Source: Mesostigma viride | Taxonomy: Eukaryota > Streptophyta > Mesostigmatophyceae > Mesostigmatales > Mesostigmataceae | DNA length: 64,000 nt | Assembly: GCA_009746045.1 (NCBI GenBank) | Contig: RPFO01000380.1 | Location: 1 to 64,000 of the forward strand | Direction of reading: 5' to 3' | In this document: one piece after another, positions 41,789 to 54,128 of the stretch | Position numbering within the stretch: position 1 is the first letter of the stretch | Layout of the letters: each line of letters starts with the position of its first letter | Notes under the pieces: generated by a model | What the model saw: only the letters and a program-made list of their open reading frames with translations | Told to the model about the DNA's origin: nothing | The model's database searches: none | Translations under genes and position numbers: made by a program

Positions 41789-42325
41789 GTGGGTCCAGCT
41801 AGGTTTATGAGATCAATTGGGTCTTCTTCCGATGTGGTGGGCGTGATATGCGTCTCTTTCTTCTATGACATAATTGCTTTGCAGAAAGATAGTCTTGCTT
41901 TTGACAGGCCTTCTTGTGTAGTGGCGTGGCTGTCAACTGGCTGTGCTGGTGGCTGTGATCTCCTATGGCTTCCAATGCTGGTGGCTGTTTAAGTGGTTGC
42001 ATAGGGGACCGACGCAGAGGTGAAAGGGAAGCATGAACCTGGGTTGGGTGATTGGCAATGCCTGTAGTATTTGCATGCCACCCTGTCAGATGCACCCACG
42101 TGTCTTTGGATCTTGTTCGGACAACGCGGTGGCTCATGTGGGGCAAAACCTACTGGTTGGCAAGGCAACCCCTTTTGGGGGCGTTGTAGGGGCCCCAAAG
42201 AGTGGTGGCATTTTGCTATTCTAGACCTAATCTGCTTTTCCAAGCCTCTTTGCGCTATTTGAAATGGAATTGCAATCTTCCTGGTCGCTGTTGTTTGATA
42301 AATGCACGCATTTTCCTGTGCCACC

Positions 42326-42910
42326 ATGTCGGTAACCAAACCCGGGGCGATGGCCACCATCCCAAACATCGCCTCCCAAAAACAGTACATGAAAAAGTCG
42401 GCTGCAACATCCAGCACCGCCACAAGCGGCGCCACCAAGGCACGCCCCTCCTCCGGCAGCACATCCACCACCGTGGCGCGGTCCATTCGCAGCTTCAGTG
42501 CGGGAGCAGCCTCCCATCTACCGGGTGCTGGCCCCACGTCCCAAGCTGTGTCCGGCCCCGTCTTGGCGCGCTCAGGAGCTAGCTTCTCAGGGACACAGCT
42601 CAAGCGGCCGTCCACGGGCGTCGCGGCAGCGGCGGCGATGGCGTCATCGGCACCGGCCGTGGGGAGCGCGCCAGGTGGCGGCACGATGCGGCAGCCCATC
42701 AAGCGCACCAACTCGATGGGCCGCGTGGACGCGCGCGTGAGGAGGATTGAGAACACAGCGGAGCAGGCCAGCGGGGGGATGTCCGTGACCGCGAGGTTTG
42801 TGTGGTGGTGGTGGTGGGGGTGGGGGTGGCATGAGGTGGTGTGACAACCAATGTTGTAACCGTTGGTATTTGGGGGGTGGAGGTGGGGGGTGGCGGGGGG
42901 GGGGGTGGAG

Positions 42911-42955
<45 letters not shown>

Positions 42956-45900
42956 TGTGCTGTGACAACCAATGGTGTAACCGTTGGTATTCGGGGGGGG
43001 GGGGGGGGGGGGGTACTGTGACAACCAATTTTGTAACCGTTGGTATTTGGTGTGTGTGTGGGGGGTGGAGGGGTCTGGGGGGGCGGTGGTGGTGGGGGGT
43101 GGGGGGTGATGTTTGTGTCTGGCTGCCCCGTTGTGAGGGGAGATAATGTTGAGGGTGTAATGTTTGGGATGGTATATGCTGATTGTTTGGTATGGTTGTT
43201 TGTATGTGCATCGTCATGGTAGTTTAGCTTCTTTTGGTCATGTTAAAGACGCAGTAGCTGTAGAGCGTTTTTTTTTTTTTTTTTCTGGGAATGACTTGTG
43301 CATGATTTGTGTGTAGCATCCCCATGCACATACACCAATGCTAGTTCATGCATGTGTAGCGGGCTTGACGGGATTCTTATGTAACGGATCCTCGCAAAGT
43401 CAAGCCAGTGCTGGTTGTGTGGTTCGCTGCACACACCCCTACTCACACACGTATTCATACGCACTCTCACTTACAGAGTTTTTTTCGTTCCCTACAAAAC
43501 TTGCTGCGCTCGCAGGGCGGCGCCGTCCTCCTCCCAAACCACGTCCCCCCGTGCAGTTGGCCTTGAGGGTCGGCCGGGCGGGGCGGACAACCCTCTGCTC
43601 ATTAACACGGCGTTGGCGGTGGAGCGCGCGGCCTCGCCCTCGCATGATGGCGACGACGACACGAGCCCTCGCAGCCTGACCAACTTGTGGTGGGAGGAGA
43701 GCGAGGCGGAAATGAACGGGAGCGCACACGGCGAGTCGGTGCTGGGCAACGTGGGCGCGCCAAAGGACAAGGTGGGCGGGATGGGTCCTGGGTGGTGGGT
43801 CGGTGGGTGAGAGGAAAACGCGTTTGGCAACGCGCGCCAAAAGGACATGGTGGGTGCGATGGGTAATACAGTCGGTGGATGATTGGTGATTATTTATCGT
43901 TTGATGAGGGATGCGCCATGGGTCGTGGATCAATTTCGAGTTTTTTAAGTGATGGGGAAATTTGCGGCAGGGCGCCCCAGAGGGCACATGTGGTGGGCGG
44001 TTGTCAAGAGTAGGGTGAGGGGGTAAAGACCGGCAGGGCGTGACGCAAGACAAGCTGCAGCTGCGATGATGGACAGGTTGATGGATGGGGTATCGTCACG
44101 CTGGCTGATGCTCATTTTGTGCAGGTTGGTGTCCCCGCCGTGAGATCGCCCGCTGGAGGTTTGGGCTGCAACGCGGACTTGGGGCCATGCATGCGCGGAA
44201 TGGACACGGCCAGGGTAAAGGATGGATGGGACAGGGCCAGGGTAAAGGATGGATGGGACAGGGCCAGGGTAAAGGATGGATGGTCATCGGGTGGCCACCC
44301 CGTGACTCAGTCATGAGATGCGAAGCGTTTGTTTGATGGTTAAAGAACCGCATGGTGTGATGGCCCTAAAGCTCACTCCTGCCTTTGGCTTTTCCCTGTT
44401 TACCCACGTCTTTGGTGGATGTGTCGTTGCCCGCCGCTACTACTGCCACACGTGCCGATGATTGAGCAGATTGTCGTGGCCGTACGCGTGCGCCCCCTGG
44501 CAGCCAAGGAAAAGGCGCTACAAAAGAGAAGGGTGAGTCGACGTCTCCTGTGTCCTCTGGATGTTGGCAACCGTTAACGACAGTATTTTACATTATCTGT
44601 GCGGTCCACTTCGGCAGCAGCGCCTCACTCCCCCCCCCTTTTCGGCTCATATTGGCCCTCTCTTCTGGGGTAGTTTCTTGTTGCGGGCTTGATATTAGAC
44701 CAGGCAAGCATCTTGATACTAGCCATGCCCTTAGCATGTGATTATTAACATGAGCACCTCCACGCCCCCCCCCCAATCCCCCGTTCTTTCGGTCCCCAGG
44801 TCCTGCGTACGGACGACTGCCGCGTGATGGTCGCTGAGGGCAACGCGGACCTGGACAGCGCGGACAGCAAGGGCAACATGCTGGGCTTTGTGTTCGACTT
44901 TGTGCACGACGACGGTGTGGCCGCCGAGAATGGGGCCACCAGCGAGGAGAGCCAGGCGTATTTGTACGACCGGCTGGGCGCGTCCTACCTGATGCAGTCG
45001 TTCGAGGGGTACAACGTCACGGTGAGCCTCCAAGAGTGTCTATTAAGTGTGTATCGAGCAAGTACGATTCCTATTAAGTGTGTATCAAGCGTGTACGATT
45101 CCTATTAAGTGTGTATCGAGCGTGTACGATTCCTATTAAGTGTGTATCGAGCGTGTACGATTCCTATTAAGTGTATCGAGCGAGTACGATTCCTATTAAG
45201 TGTGTATCAAGCGTGTACGATTCCTATTAAGTGTATCGAGCGAGTACGATTCCTATTAAGTGTGTATCAAGCGTGTACGATTCCTATTAAGTGTGTATCG
45301 AGCGTGTACGATTCCTATTAAGTGTGTATGGAGCGAGTACGATTCCTATTAAGTGTGTATCGAGCGAGTACGATTCCTTGGCGCACGCCGCTCCCCCCAA
45401 ACCCCGTTACCCTCTTGAAAGGTTTTGCCCATCATCAGGGGAGTAGAGCTTGCCTGTTTCCGTGCACGTCCCCAGGCCCCTGATAAAGCCTCCATGAAGC
45501 TGTGTGAAATGGACCGACCAGCGACATGCCCTCCCAGCGGGGCAGTGAGGAGCCTGTTTCGTGGGTCAACAGGTAGCAGCCCCTGGGTTGGCAGAGCGCA
45601 GTCACAATAGTGTGCTAGCAAGTGCCAGCCAATTCTCGCAACTGCGTGACCTGTTCAGGTGCCATAAAGAGGGCCACAGTGGTGCACCAAGAATAACCAG
45701 GATGGGGGCAAGGGAGCACAATTCCTGCACTTGATCTCAGAAATGGACCTTAAGTCTTGGACAGGGGCATCTGACTCCTGGTTGCCGTTTGGTTTGCCGC
45801 GCAAACTGTTTCCATGTTGGATTGCATGGCTACTGCACGGGTGGATTTACCTCAGCATGGGTGGTGTGTGCACAATGCGAAGATATGTGCCATGTTTATC

Positions 45901-48900
45901 TGAGCACGAATGCTGACCTGTGCTGCCTGCCTGTACATCCCCCCCCCTCCCTATGCAGATATTCGCATACGGCCAAACAGGAGCGGGCAAGACCTATTCG
46001 ATGATGGGCGATGACTCATGGGAATGTCGAGGATTGGTGAGTGGGTCTTGTGGGTGTTAAAGTGTCACTATGGTGAGCGCCATGGTGAATCATTTTTTGT
46101 AAGACCCACTAGGGTGATACCTGGTGGGCTTGCATGGCCTGTCCCTGCACTTGGTCACGGCAGTCTGCGATGTGCATTATACATTGCTGTGCGTCTCGGT
46201 GTTTCTCATTTTTTTGCTTCTTGTTTACTGGCACAGCTGCTTTATTACAAGGTAACGCTGGAGATACATTGTTTGTGTGTTGGGGGGGGGTGTCGCATCC
46301 CGCTTTATGGGCTTTTAACTAGTTAATTACGGGCGGCTCATCCCACGGTGGTTGTCCCTTGGTTGTCTCCACAAGGCCAGCCCCCCCGCTTGCATCTTCT
46401 TGTCACGGTCACTGTGACCTGAACTAACTACGTCGGCCACGCCCCTGCCTCGGTGGCCCCCCTTCCCCCCCCCCCCCTCCCTCCCCCAGATCCCCCGTTT
46501 GGCAGTCTCCCTCTTCTCAGAGCTTGAAGCACAGAAGATTGACTATGGCGTGGAGGTGGGTGGCGGCAGATGCCTAAAGCCACGGGTGGCCTTGCAGCAT
46601 CTTTTGCAGAATGATCTGCTACACCATGGGGCCTCCAGTTTGGGACCAGCCAGCACCTCCTGCAGTCTGCCTGACCTGCGCTCTTGATGTCAGCGAGGGG
46701 GGGAATTGTCAGTGCTAGCGTCACTCAACCGTCACCAGGCTAGCCCTGCTTTTACAGCACCCGCCCACCTTCACGGGGAGCATCTGTTCTTTCTACCGCT
46801 TCACTAGCCAATGCCTAAGTTTTCTTGCCTGTGCTGGCCTATTTTGGCGTACCACCCCCACCAGTCACAACCTCCGCAAATCTTCCCATGCCATGCTGTC
46901 TAGGCGAACATGTGAAGTTTGGTCATCTGGATTTCCACGTCTCTCAACAAGTCCCACGATTCCCCTTGCCACTCTTCCCTTCATAACCCCCCCCCCCCCC
47001 CCCTCCCCCTTCCCCCCTGCAGGTGAGCTACCTCGAGATCTACCAGGAGCAGGTGCGGGACCTGCTTTCCACCTACGTGGAGCGCCAGAATAAAGCCCCC
47101 GGCGAGGGCCACCCGGCCACAACCGGGCGCGCCCCCTGGGCGTCCATCTCCTCGAGCGGGGCCGCGTCCTCGGACCGCAAGCCGCTGCGGCGGTCGACCA
47201 GCGGCCGGCTGCTCTCCTCCAAGACCGCCCCGATCACACGCGACAGCAAGCGCGCGTCATCCGCGGGGAAATCCCGGGCGAGTAGTATAAACGGGGACGG
47301 GGATACGTCCGATGTGGGGGAGGATAGCGCGGGGGCCCCGGGGGAGGATAGCGCAGCTGGGCCCGCATCCGCGGACGCCAAGCGCGTGAGTGCGCGGGGG
47401 TTGGTCTCGGCAAGGGCGTCGCCGGTACGGACAAGCAACAATGGGGGCGCCACGGGGACAGGGGCGAGTGCAGGGGGTGCCGGCGGAAAGGAAAAGGGGG
47501 ACAAGGGTGGGTACGTGGGCGGATTCCCATGGGGCTCGGCGCCGGCCGCGGGGGCGAGCGCAAAGGAAGGCGGGGGTAGTGCCACGGGCGGCTCGCAGGG
47601 ACCCAGGGAGTCGCTGCGCGTGCGCGAGCACCCGAAGAAGGGGCCGTATGTGGAGGGGCTGACGGCGGTGAGTGGAAGCAGGGTGCTGCTCGTTTTGGCT
47701 TGTCACCTTAAGCCTCGGTGTTTGATTGCCTGGCAGTGGAGGGGGGTGGGGGCGAGGGTTGCGTGTGAGATTCATTCGGATGGTATCTTGCTGTTGCTAT
47801 GACGGGCTCTGCAGAACATAACCGCTGCACTCCTTTTTGTTGTTGCGTTGCAGAGGCCGCATTTTGCATGGCCTGCGAGTTCTGGAGTACATGCTCGGCC
47901 ATCGCGTTCACTTTCTGAACCGTCTTAATCCGACCCGATTTCGAAGGACTCAGTGATAGCCTGCACATTTTTCCATTTCCTGATCTGCTACCCAATTTCA
48001 CGTCAGTTGGCCCCATATCGTCTCCTCTCTGCCCTAGTTCTGCCCTAGTTCCGCACCTCCCCGCCCTCCGCCCCCCACCTCCCTCGTCTTTCGAAACGCG
48101 CCACGCTCACCCACCCACCCACCCACCCACCCACCCACCCACCCACCCACCCACCCACCCACCCACCCACCCACCCACCCACCCACCCACCCACCCACCC
48201 ACCCACCCACCCACCCACCCGCCCGCCCGCCCGCCCGCCCGCCCGCCCGCCCGCCCACGCTCACGTACCTGCCGTATCCCTGCCCTTACCCTGCCCTGTT
48301 CTCGCTCCTTTCCTGCACTCTTGCTGCCTCTGTCCTGCCTGGCCCTGCCTTTTCGTCTTCCCTCCGTTTCTCTCCTCAGGTCAAGATCCGTTCCTGGGAG
48401 GAGCTAGTGGACGTGCTGGTGGTGGGCGCCGAGGCGCGCACGATGGCGGCCACCGTGCTGAACGAGCACAGCAGCCGCAGCCACACCATCTTCTCCATGA
48501 CCCTCGTGCAGCACGTGCCGTCCACCAGCGACGACAGCAACCACGCGACCACCGAGCGCGTGTCCAAGATCAACCTGGTCGACCTGGCAGGGAGCGAGCG
48601 GCAGAACCGCACCAACGCGACGGGACGGCGGCTCACCGAGTCGTGCCACATCAACCGCTCGCTCGCGTCGCTCAACGATGTGGGTGGAACGGGTGGAAGT
48701 AGGATAGGAAATATAATTAGCATGGTGGAGCCATGGGTAACCGATTAATTGGACGTATGAGATGACATACTGGATGCGTGACGGTGAAGTGCTTGGGTAT
48801 GACACGTTGTATGTGCTGAATGTCTGAGGTGGCTTTCAGGTTTAGGTGCGTTCTTGTACGAAATAACGACCTAGTCACACGGCATCGAAGTGTGGGTGCC

Positions 48901-51234
48901 CCATTTGTACGTGTCCAGTGAGCGCTAGTGCTTTTTCCCCACTATAGCAGCATATGAGAATGCACACGTGCTTTTTATGAAGGGTCGGGTTGGTTGGAAA
49001 GCGGCTTGAGGGTGTACTAAGGAGGCTGGCTGGGTTGAAACCTGTCCTCGCATAAGCAATTCCTTTTTTAACTTCCCTTCCCTGTCCGGTGCTCGTGCCC
49101 CCGTCCAGCCTTCTTCAAGCCCATGCAAGCCCGTCTCTCCCTCCCTCCCTCCCTGGTTCCACTTTGCCACTTTAACCCTCGCCTTCTTTCCCCCCAATTG
49201 TTGCTGATGCTATAAATATATTGTCTGCCCCCCTCCCTGCAGGTGATCACCCAGCTCGCGCGGGGGAGCGACTTTGTCCAGTACCGCAACAGCGCACTCA
49301 CGTGGCTGCTCAAGGAGTCGCTCGGCGGGAACAGCAAGACGCTCATGATCGCCTCCGTGTCTCCCGCGGTGGCCGACCGGCAGGAGACCCTCTCCACCCT
49401 CCGCTACGCCAACCGTGCCAAGCGCATCCACAACCGGCCCGTGGTCAACGAGGACCCCCGCGAGATGCTCATCCGGGCGCTGCGCGACGAGGTCACCTCC
49501 CTCCGCAACTTTATCCAGGGGCTCGCGAACGAGGGCGCGTTCAGCGGGCTCGGCGCGGGGGGTTCCCGCGGCTCGGCCGGCTCCGGCGCCCAGAAGACAC
49601 TCATGGACGCGGCGGTGGAGGTCAGCACGGACGGCGGGTACAATCCCAACGCGGGCGTGGGGGAGGCCGCATCTGGTCTGAGCGTGAAGACAGGGAGGAG
49701 CATGGGCGACACGAATAGCGACGGCGACGGGGACGCGACGTCCGTGATCTCGTTGAACGCCGAAGGGGAGGCAGGGGACGCGCATAGCGACACGGACGAG
49801 CCGTTCACGCCGGGTTTCTCGACTGCCATCACCGACATGTCGCGGTTCCGGTTGGAGCATTTTGCGTTCTCCGTCGACAAGTCGACCCCATTCCTGTTGC
49901 AGCTGTTCCGCGGTGAGAAGAACGCGCGCAAGCGGCACAACATGACGGGGAAGCCGGCCGACGGGTCCGACGACCGCATTGACTACCGTCGCGGGTGCGG
50001 GTGGATGGTCCACTTCATCCGCATCGGCGTGACGCGCATCGGCTCGGCGCTGTCGTCCGATGTTATCCTCCCCGGGATCGGCGCTGAGCATTGCGAGATT
50101 ATCTATATCCCGCCCCGGCAGCGCACGCGCGCGAGCGGCTGCGTGATCCTGCGGCCATCGTCCAGCGTCCCAACGTACGTGAACAAGCGCGAGGTGGCCC
50201 GCCACATGGAGCTGTACACGGGGGACCGCGTGTGCTTTGGCCGCGACGGCAAGAACACCCTCTCGGGCCCCGTCATGTTTTATTTCGACCCTGCGTGCGA
50301 CCTGTCCAAGGGGCTGCCCTACGTGCCCCTCCGCGCCGACTTCAACGTGGCGGGCACACCGGACGCGGCCGGCAAGTCGAGCGCGACCAGCCGGCAGGCC
50401 GCGTGGGCCGCGCTGTTTGCGCAGGAGTTTGCGCAGTACGGAGAGATCACCCAGGAGACAGTCATCGCCTTCCTCAACGAGAACGGGGAGGATGGCGCCG
50501 CGCCCGTGGTGCTCCCAGCTAACTCTGGCGGCGGCGGGTCGATCGCCGCGGTGGCTTCCCAACTGGAGAGCCCGACGCGGGCACCTGGGGGTGGGGGCGA
50601 TGATGCCTCCAGGGGGGGTTCTGGCGACCGTTCCGTGGGGGTCCCTGGCGAGGGCTACATCTCCGGGGCCCAGGTCGCCAAGGGCATGCTGACCAAGGGC
50701 ATCTTTGGCAAGAAGCCAGCGCTGGCCGTGGGCGTATCCGGGGCGGGCCCCTCGGAAGATGCCACGGGGGTGGTCAAGCCGCTGAAGCCGGGCCTGGCGA
50801 TCCGGGTGAGTGGGCGGGGGGCGGCCGCCGAGTCCCTCGACGGGTTTGTGAACCGGGGCACGCTGAGCCCCTCGGCCGGAGACTCGACCCCGCTGACCGA
50901 GTTTGGCCGCAACAAGCAGTGGAAGATGCTTGCGTGTCGGTGCGGGTCGTCTCAGCCCGTCTCGATGTCGTCCTCACCCGCGCAGGACCTGACGGGCATC
51001 CCCCCTTCGCCCATGTCGCCGACGACGTGCCCCCAGTGCGGGGGCTTCCGAGCGGAGATGTCGCCCTTCTCGGACGGGCTGATGCTCCCCATCGCGCAGT
51101 CCAAGGCGCCGGCCCCCACGGGCAGCACGCCTGACGACGACATTGAGCGGCACATGCGTGTGGACGAGCGCAACATTGTGCTGGCGCCGCCCCGAGCGGT
51201 CGGGCCGGTCGTGTTCCCCAAGGACATCCTGTGA
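42326..51234 (+). CDS. kinesin-3 family motor protein with FHA domain (multi-exon)
   Basis: Exons with consistent GT-AG junctions: 42,326-42,795; 43,516-43,771; 44,125-44,214; 44,470-44,532; 44,800-45,021; 45,959-46,036; 46,490-46,555; 47,023-47,667; 48,380-48,679; 49,243-51,234. All introns are phase 0 except the first. The product is about 1,393 residues. A 270-residue Ser/Ala-rich N-terminus precedes the motor, which starts [10 protein letters not shown] (about 273). P-loop GQTGAGKT is at 372-379, switch I NEHSSRSH at 658-665, switch II DLAGSER at 698-704, and the motor ends near 795. A neck helix ([16 protein letters not shown]), a long acidic linker and an FHA domain (about 983-1080) follow. 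Motor then FHA is the kinesin-3 (Unc104/KIF1) order; such motors carry vesicles or intraflagellar cargo towards microtubule plus ends. All ATPase motifs are intact. Confidence 0.9.
42796..43515 (+). repeat. intron with GT dinucleotide and poly-G tracts
   Basis: (GT)n at 42,914-42,950, poly-G runs up to 20 near 42,990-43,012, and a thrice-repeated block TGACAACCAAT...GTAACCGTTGGTATT of about 90-bp period. All lie in the first intron of the kinesin gene. The donor is GAG|GTTTGT and the acceptor GCTCGCAG|GG. Confidence 0.8.
44125..44283 (+). promoter_or_regulatory. exon with triplicated, in-frame 5' splice donors
   Basis: The exon starting at 44,125 ends in CCAGG|GTAAAG at 44,214. A 27-bp unit containing that donor is repeated three times, giving equivalent donors after 44,214, 44,241 and 44,268. 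Because 27 is nine codons and the extra sequence has no stop, each choice adds nine residues (VKDGWDRAR) without changing the frame. Confidence 0.75.
45046..45377 (+). repeat. 27/29-bp minisatellite in a kinesin intron
   Basis: About twelve copies of a unit containing GTACGATTCCTATTAAGTG and GTATCGAGC. Copies differ by the presence of one GT and by CGAGCG/CAAGCG variants. It sits just inside the donor of the intron that follows the exon ending at 45,021. Confidence 0.93.
47023..47667 (+). CDS. kinesin exon with large insertion inside the motor domain
   Basis: It opens with [15 protein letters not shown] and closes with [19 protein letters not shown], which are adjacent in ordinary kinesins. 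Between them are about 175 residues rich in Ser, Ala and Gly. Part of the insertion (47,386-47,598) could be a retained intron: it begins CGC|GTGAGT and ends GCTCGCAG|GG, and both sides are phase 0, so splicing it out keeps the frame. Even then about 100 extra residues remain in a surface loop of the motor. Confidence 0.8.
48106..48256 (+). repeat. CCCA then CCCG tetranucleotide tract in a kinesin intron
   Basis: (ACCC)n of about 27 units changes to (GCCC)n of about 9 units, in the intron between 47,667 and 48,380. The unit differs by one base, which suggests spread of a variant by slippage. Frames through it are not genes. Confidence 0.95.
49243..51234 (+). CDS. kinesin last exon: motor end, neck, FHA and C-terminal CxC/CxxC
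   Basis: Starts [20 protein letters not shown], completing the motor ([23 protein letters not shown]). The FHA core reads [20 protein letters not shown] followed by CEIIYIPP, with the Arg, Ser and His of the phosphothreonine-binding site apparently kept. It ends GPVMFYFDP. The tail is Gly/Ser-rich and holds CRCG (about residue 1294) and CPQCG (about 1326), which could form a small zinc site. The protein ends KDIL with a TGA at 51,232-51,234. No PH domain is visible, unlike in animal KIF1A. Confidence 0.88.
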   Translation: MITQLARGSDFVQYRNSALTWLLKESLGGNSKTLMIASVSPAVADRQETLSTLRYANRAKRIHNRPVVNEDPREMLIRALRDEVTSLRNFIQGLANEGAFSGLGAGGSRGSAGSGAQKTLMDAAVEVSTDGGYNPNAGVGEAASGLSVKTGRSMGDTNSDGDGDATSVISLNAEGEAGDAHSDTDEPFTPGFSTAITDMSRFRLEHFAFSVDKSTPFLLQLFRGEKNARKRHNMTGKPADGSDDRIDYRRGCGWMVHFIRIGVTRIGSALSSDVILPGIGAEHCEIIYIPPRQRTRASGCVILRPSSSVPTYVNKREVARHMELYTGDRVCFGRDGKNTLSGPVMFYFDPACDLSKGLPYVPLRADFNVAGTPDAAGKSSATSRQAAWAALFAQEFAQYGEITQETVIAFLNENGEDGAAPVVLPANSGGGGSIAAVASQLESPTRAPGGGGDDASRGGSGDRSVGVPGEGYISGAQVAKGMLTKGIFGKKPALAVGVSGAGPSEDATGVVKPLKPGLAIRVSGRGAAAESLDGFVNRGTLSPSAGDSTPLTEFGRNKQWKMLACRCGSSQPVSMSSSPAQDLTGIPPSPMSPTTCPQCGGFRAEMSPFSDGLMLPIAQSKAPAPTGSTPDDDIERHMRVDERNIVLAPPRAVGPVVFPKDIL

Positions 51235-53547
51235 GGGCGGTGCGGGCGCATGGTTGGAGGTTCTCTTGTGAGAAGGGGCTGCATCACCTGTGATCGATGC
51301 CTGGGTACTCCGTGACGCCCCCCTCAAAGGGACACGTTATCGGAATGGATGTGGCGCGGGATTGGGCATGCATGTTGCCGGTGGATGGGTGTCACCTCAC
51401 GCAGTGCCAGAGTGGGCGCTTGCAGAAATCGGGCGCATGCGCGTGGCTGACTAGCGCGCAGGCTGCCAAGCGACCCACGCTTGCAGTGCCATCACAATGC
51501 TCTCTCTGCAGGGGGGTCACAGGGGGATGTTGACGTGGCGCCACGGATGCGGGTTGAGGGGGTACGGGTGGGTCTCTGGCAGTAAAGTGGGATAAAGGGC
51601 ACGGTCAAAGGGGGTGGCGTGGGAGGGAGGGCACCTGAGGTCATGCATGGCGTTTTGTCATGGTCATGGGTCGCACAGTGCCGTGGGGTGGGGGGGGGGA
51701 AATAAATGGTGCGGGCAAGGCCCCACCGGAAGTCATGACACTGAGAGACAGGGGGGTCATGGGAACCAATGGGGGTTGATGCCCCTGCTCTCGCACCCCC
51801 ACACGTCGGATATGACGCCACGTGTCGTCGTTGGAACATGCGTTGCCCAATGGACCACGCCAGTCACCGTCCTGTGTGGGATGTGGCCCTCACCGCACAT
51901 GTGTGCGTGTGCCCTCGCCGCGCAGGTGTGTGTGCATATCACACCTTGCCAGCGTATGCGCATCCTCTACTCGGGCTCAAGTACCGTTGGGGGAAGGGCA
52001 GTGGGACTGTAGCTCGCCTCGGTGGGAGCTGCCCATGGTGCTCATGTCATGCGCTTGGTTCATGGACACCCGGTGCGCATGCGGTGCCATCCTATTTCCC
52101 AGGGGAGGTGGGTGGCTGGTGACGGGCAGGTAGGGCCAGCGCAGCTCATGGGTTGCAGGCATCTAATGGTCCATGAGGACCCCTGTCTTGTGCTGGGGCG
52201 TGACACCTGTCCTCCTCAAGACCGACGAACAAGAAGTGCATCCTGTCCTCCTCAAGACCGGCGAACTGCCCAAGTGCGTTTTGGCCTCGCGACCGCCTCC
52301 GCTCACTTCCGGGCCACGCACTTTATCAGCAATGACCTGGTCATACGAGCCATCAGGAGTCATGGGAGGACTGGGGGGATGAGAGAGGATGACCAACGGG
52401 GGTGCTGAGAGCTGAGCAAAACCCTCCCGTCCCGCGCAACGGTCCACCACCACGGCACAGCTGTTGGTGTTGCTCCCTAATTCCTACTCCATCAGGGGCG
52501 TACTTGGCAAGGGCATGCGGCACCCACACCTGCGTGCATTACGGAGTAGCACAAATGGGTAGAGGGTCAGGCCATATCACTTCCAGTCGCTAGCAGGCAA
52601 AAGAGGATGCTCCTAGTGGTGCCCTGTACTGTGTGTGGCCATGTTTACGAACAATCCTTATGGACTCAACCTTTCTGGCCATCAAACGTCAACCTTTTGA
52701 GAAGGAAATTGCAGGCGTTTGGAGACACTGCCGACGCAAGATGATTTGGCGGGGATTCTGTCCGTGTCAGCAAGGGGCTGCTCCCCCCATGGTGTGGTGC
52801 CAAGTGCATAGCTCTCGTTTGGGGGCATGTGTTGTGCCCACTGGATGTGCTGGTTAGAAGCCGCTGATGCCCCTATGCTGGCAGCTAGGCAAAGCTCGGT
52901 TGCATGCATGGGGCCAGCATTTGACACACAGCCATGGCATGCTTGCCTGCACAGGCACCCTTGAGGTGTACCCTTGTGTGTCTTTGACAGGCAAGAACAA
53001 GTGCTCTTGTGGCCCCTTTTGTGGCATGTTCTGGACATGTAGCACAGTAGTCTCTTGACAGCTGGCACCTTTTTTACATGTTATCTTCCGAGCCTGGCTG
53101 GTTGCAATCCTGTGTTTGCTCAGCCCTGGTCAGTGTCTGGGCAGGGTGGGCATGTATGGTAAGACGAATTTGCGGATAGAAGACACCAATTTATTTCTTG
53201 CTTTCACGAAGCTCATCTGTTTGGCCCATGGGAGTTGGCTGCCTCGCTGGGAAGCAGGTATCCCATAACGGCGGTGACCTGAGAAAGGTGATGCCGCTGT
53301 CGTGGCCATCGGGGGGGAGCGCACATGCCTCCCTCTGTTGTTGTAAACCTTGTGCTGTGGTGCAAGCGTGAGCATGTAGACCCTTTGATGCCGAACCCTT
53401 TCGCTATGCCCGCAGAATGCTTTTGTTGTGAAGGACCTGGTGAGGAAGCGGTTTGCCTATGTTTTTCGGTTGGACATAATTTTGCAAAAACATCTCATTG
53501 GTAATCTTGCAAATATCAAGGAGACAACCAGCAAATATGTTTGTATG
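51235..53547. other. unassigned region downstream of kinesin
   Basis: 2.3 kb with only short unconvincing frames. A 45-bp segment around TCCTGTCCTCCTCAAGACCG occurs twice (about 52,206 and 52,244). No polyadenylation signal is obvious. Confidence 0.4.
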
Positions 53548-53559
53548 AATCATGGGTAT

Positions 53560-53729
53560 TAAATTAAACTAAATTAAATTATAACATGCCTCCGTGGGGA
53601 GGTCATGTAGCACATATTTCATGATGGATGGGGTGGAGGAAGCCGCGTGATCGAACTATCCTAACTCTATCTAGAAAATCCTAACTGCACTACTCATCAA
53701 AACGCCTCCTCCGCTTGGGGGGTATGGAC
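53560..53729 (-). mobile_element. very short LINE insertion (3' end only)
   Basis: (TTAAA)n tail, CCTCC/GGAGG hairpin (53,589-53,602) and the last 120 bp of the LINE, same as 54,030-54,165. The target duplication AATCATGGGTAT is at 53,548-53,559 and 53,730-53,741. Extreme 5' truncation is a hallmark of target-primed reverse transcription. Confidence 0.85.
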
Positions 53730-53759
53730 AATCATGGGTATGGACTATGGAAGCCTGCA

Positions 53760-53880
53760 ATTAATTACGCGCGGTCCCGTTTGGGACACGCCGAGCACAT
53801 GGAGCTAGTGCTTTACATCCGTGTATTCTGCACACTGGGAAGGGGGCTGAGATACCAATCTTCCTAGCTCATGCCCGGAG
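53760..53880 (-). mobile_element. LINE-like 3' end, GTCCC/GGGAC hairpin variant
   Basis: AATTAATTA tail, GCG, GTCCC, loop GTTT, GGGAC, one unpaired A and CGC (53,771-53,791). Same architecture as the other 3' ends but with a distinct stem and loop; the upstream body is not recognised. Confidence 0.45.
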
Positions 53881-54128
53881 GCAAGCCACTGACATGCAAG
53901 TGGGCTGATCTGTGAGTTGTAATGGGCCCATCCGATGGCCAGGTGGCCAGTATATCCCGGATCGAGAAGCTCTTTAATTGCAGTTAATTAAACGCGGAAC
54001 AACGTACAACGTATATTAAAATTAAATTAAATTAAATTATAACATGCCTCCGTGGGGAGGTCATGTAGCACATATTTCATGATGGATGGGGTGGAGGAAG
54101 CCGCGTGATCGAACTATCCTAACTCTAT

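Noticed and set aside
43415-43515. Extension of the 43,516 kinesin exon upstream as coding
   Set aside because: The acceptor GCTCGCAG|GG at 43,515/43,516 joins in phase with the donor at 42,795, and upstream sequence is polypyrimidine and low quality as protein.
45046-45377. CRISPR-like or siRNA-like array
   Set aside because: Contiguous minisatellite in an intron, no spacers.
48034-48264. Gly-Gly-Trp-Val repeat frame on the minus strand
   Set aside because: Translation of the CCCA/CCCG tract within a kinesin intron.
49210-50562. 450-codon minus-strand frame under the kinesin
   Set aside because: Antisense shadow of the last kinesin exon, which has conserved motor and FHA motifs.
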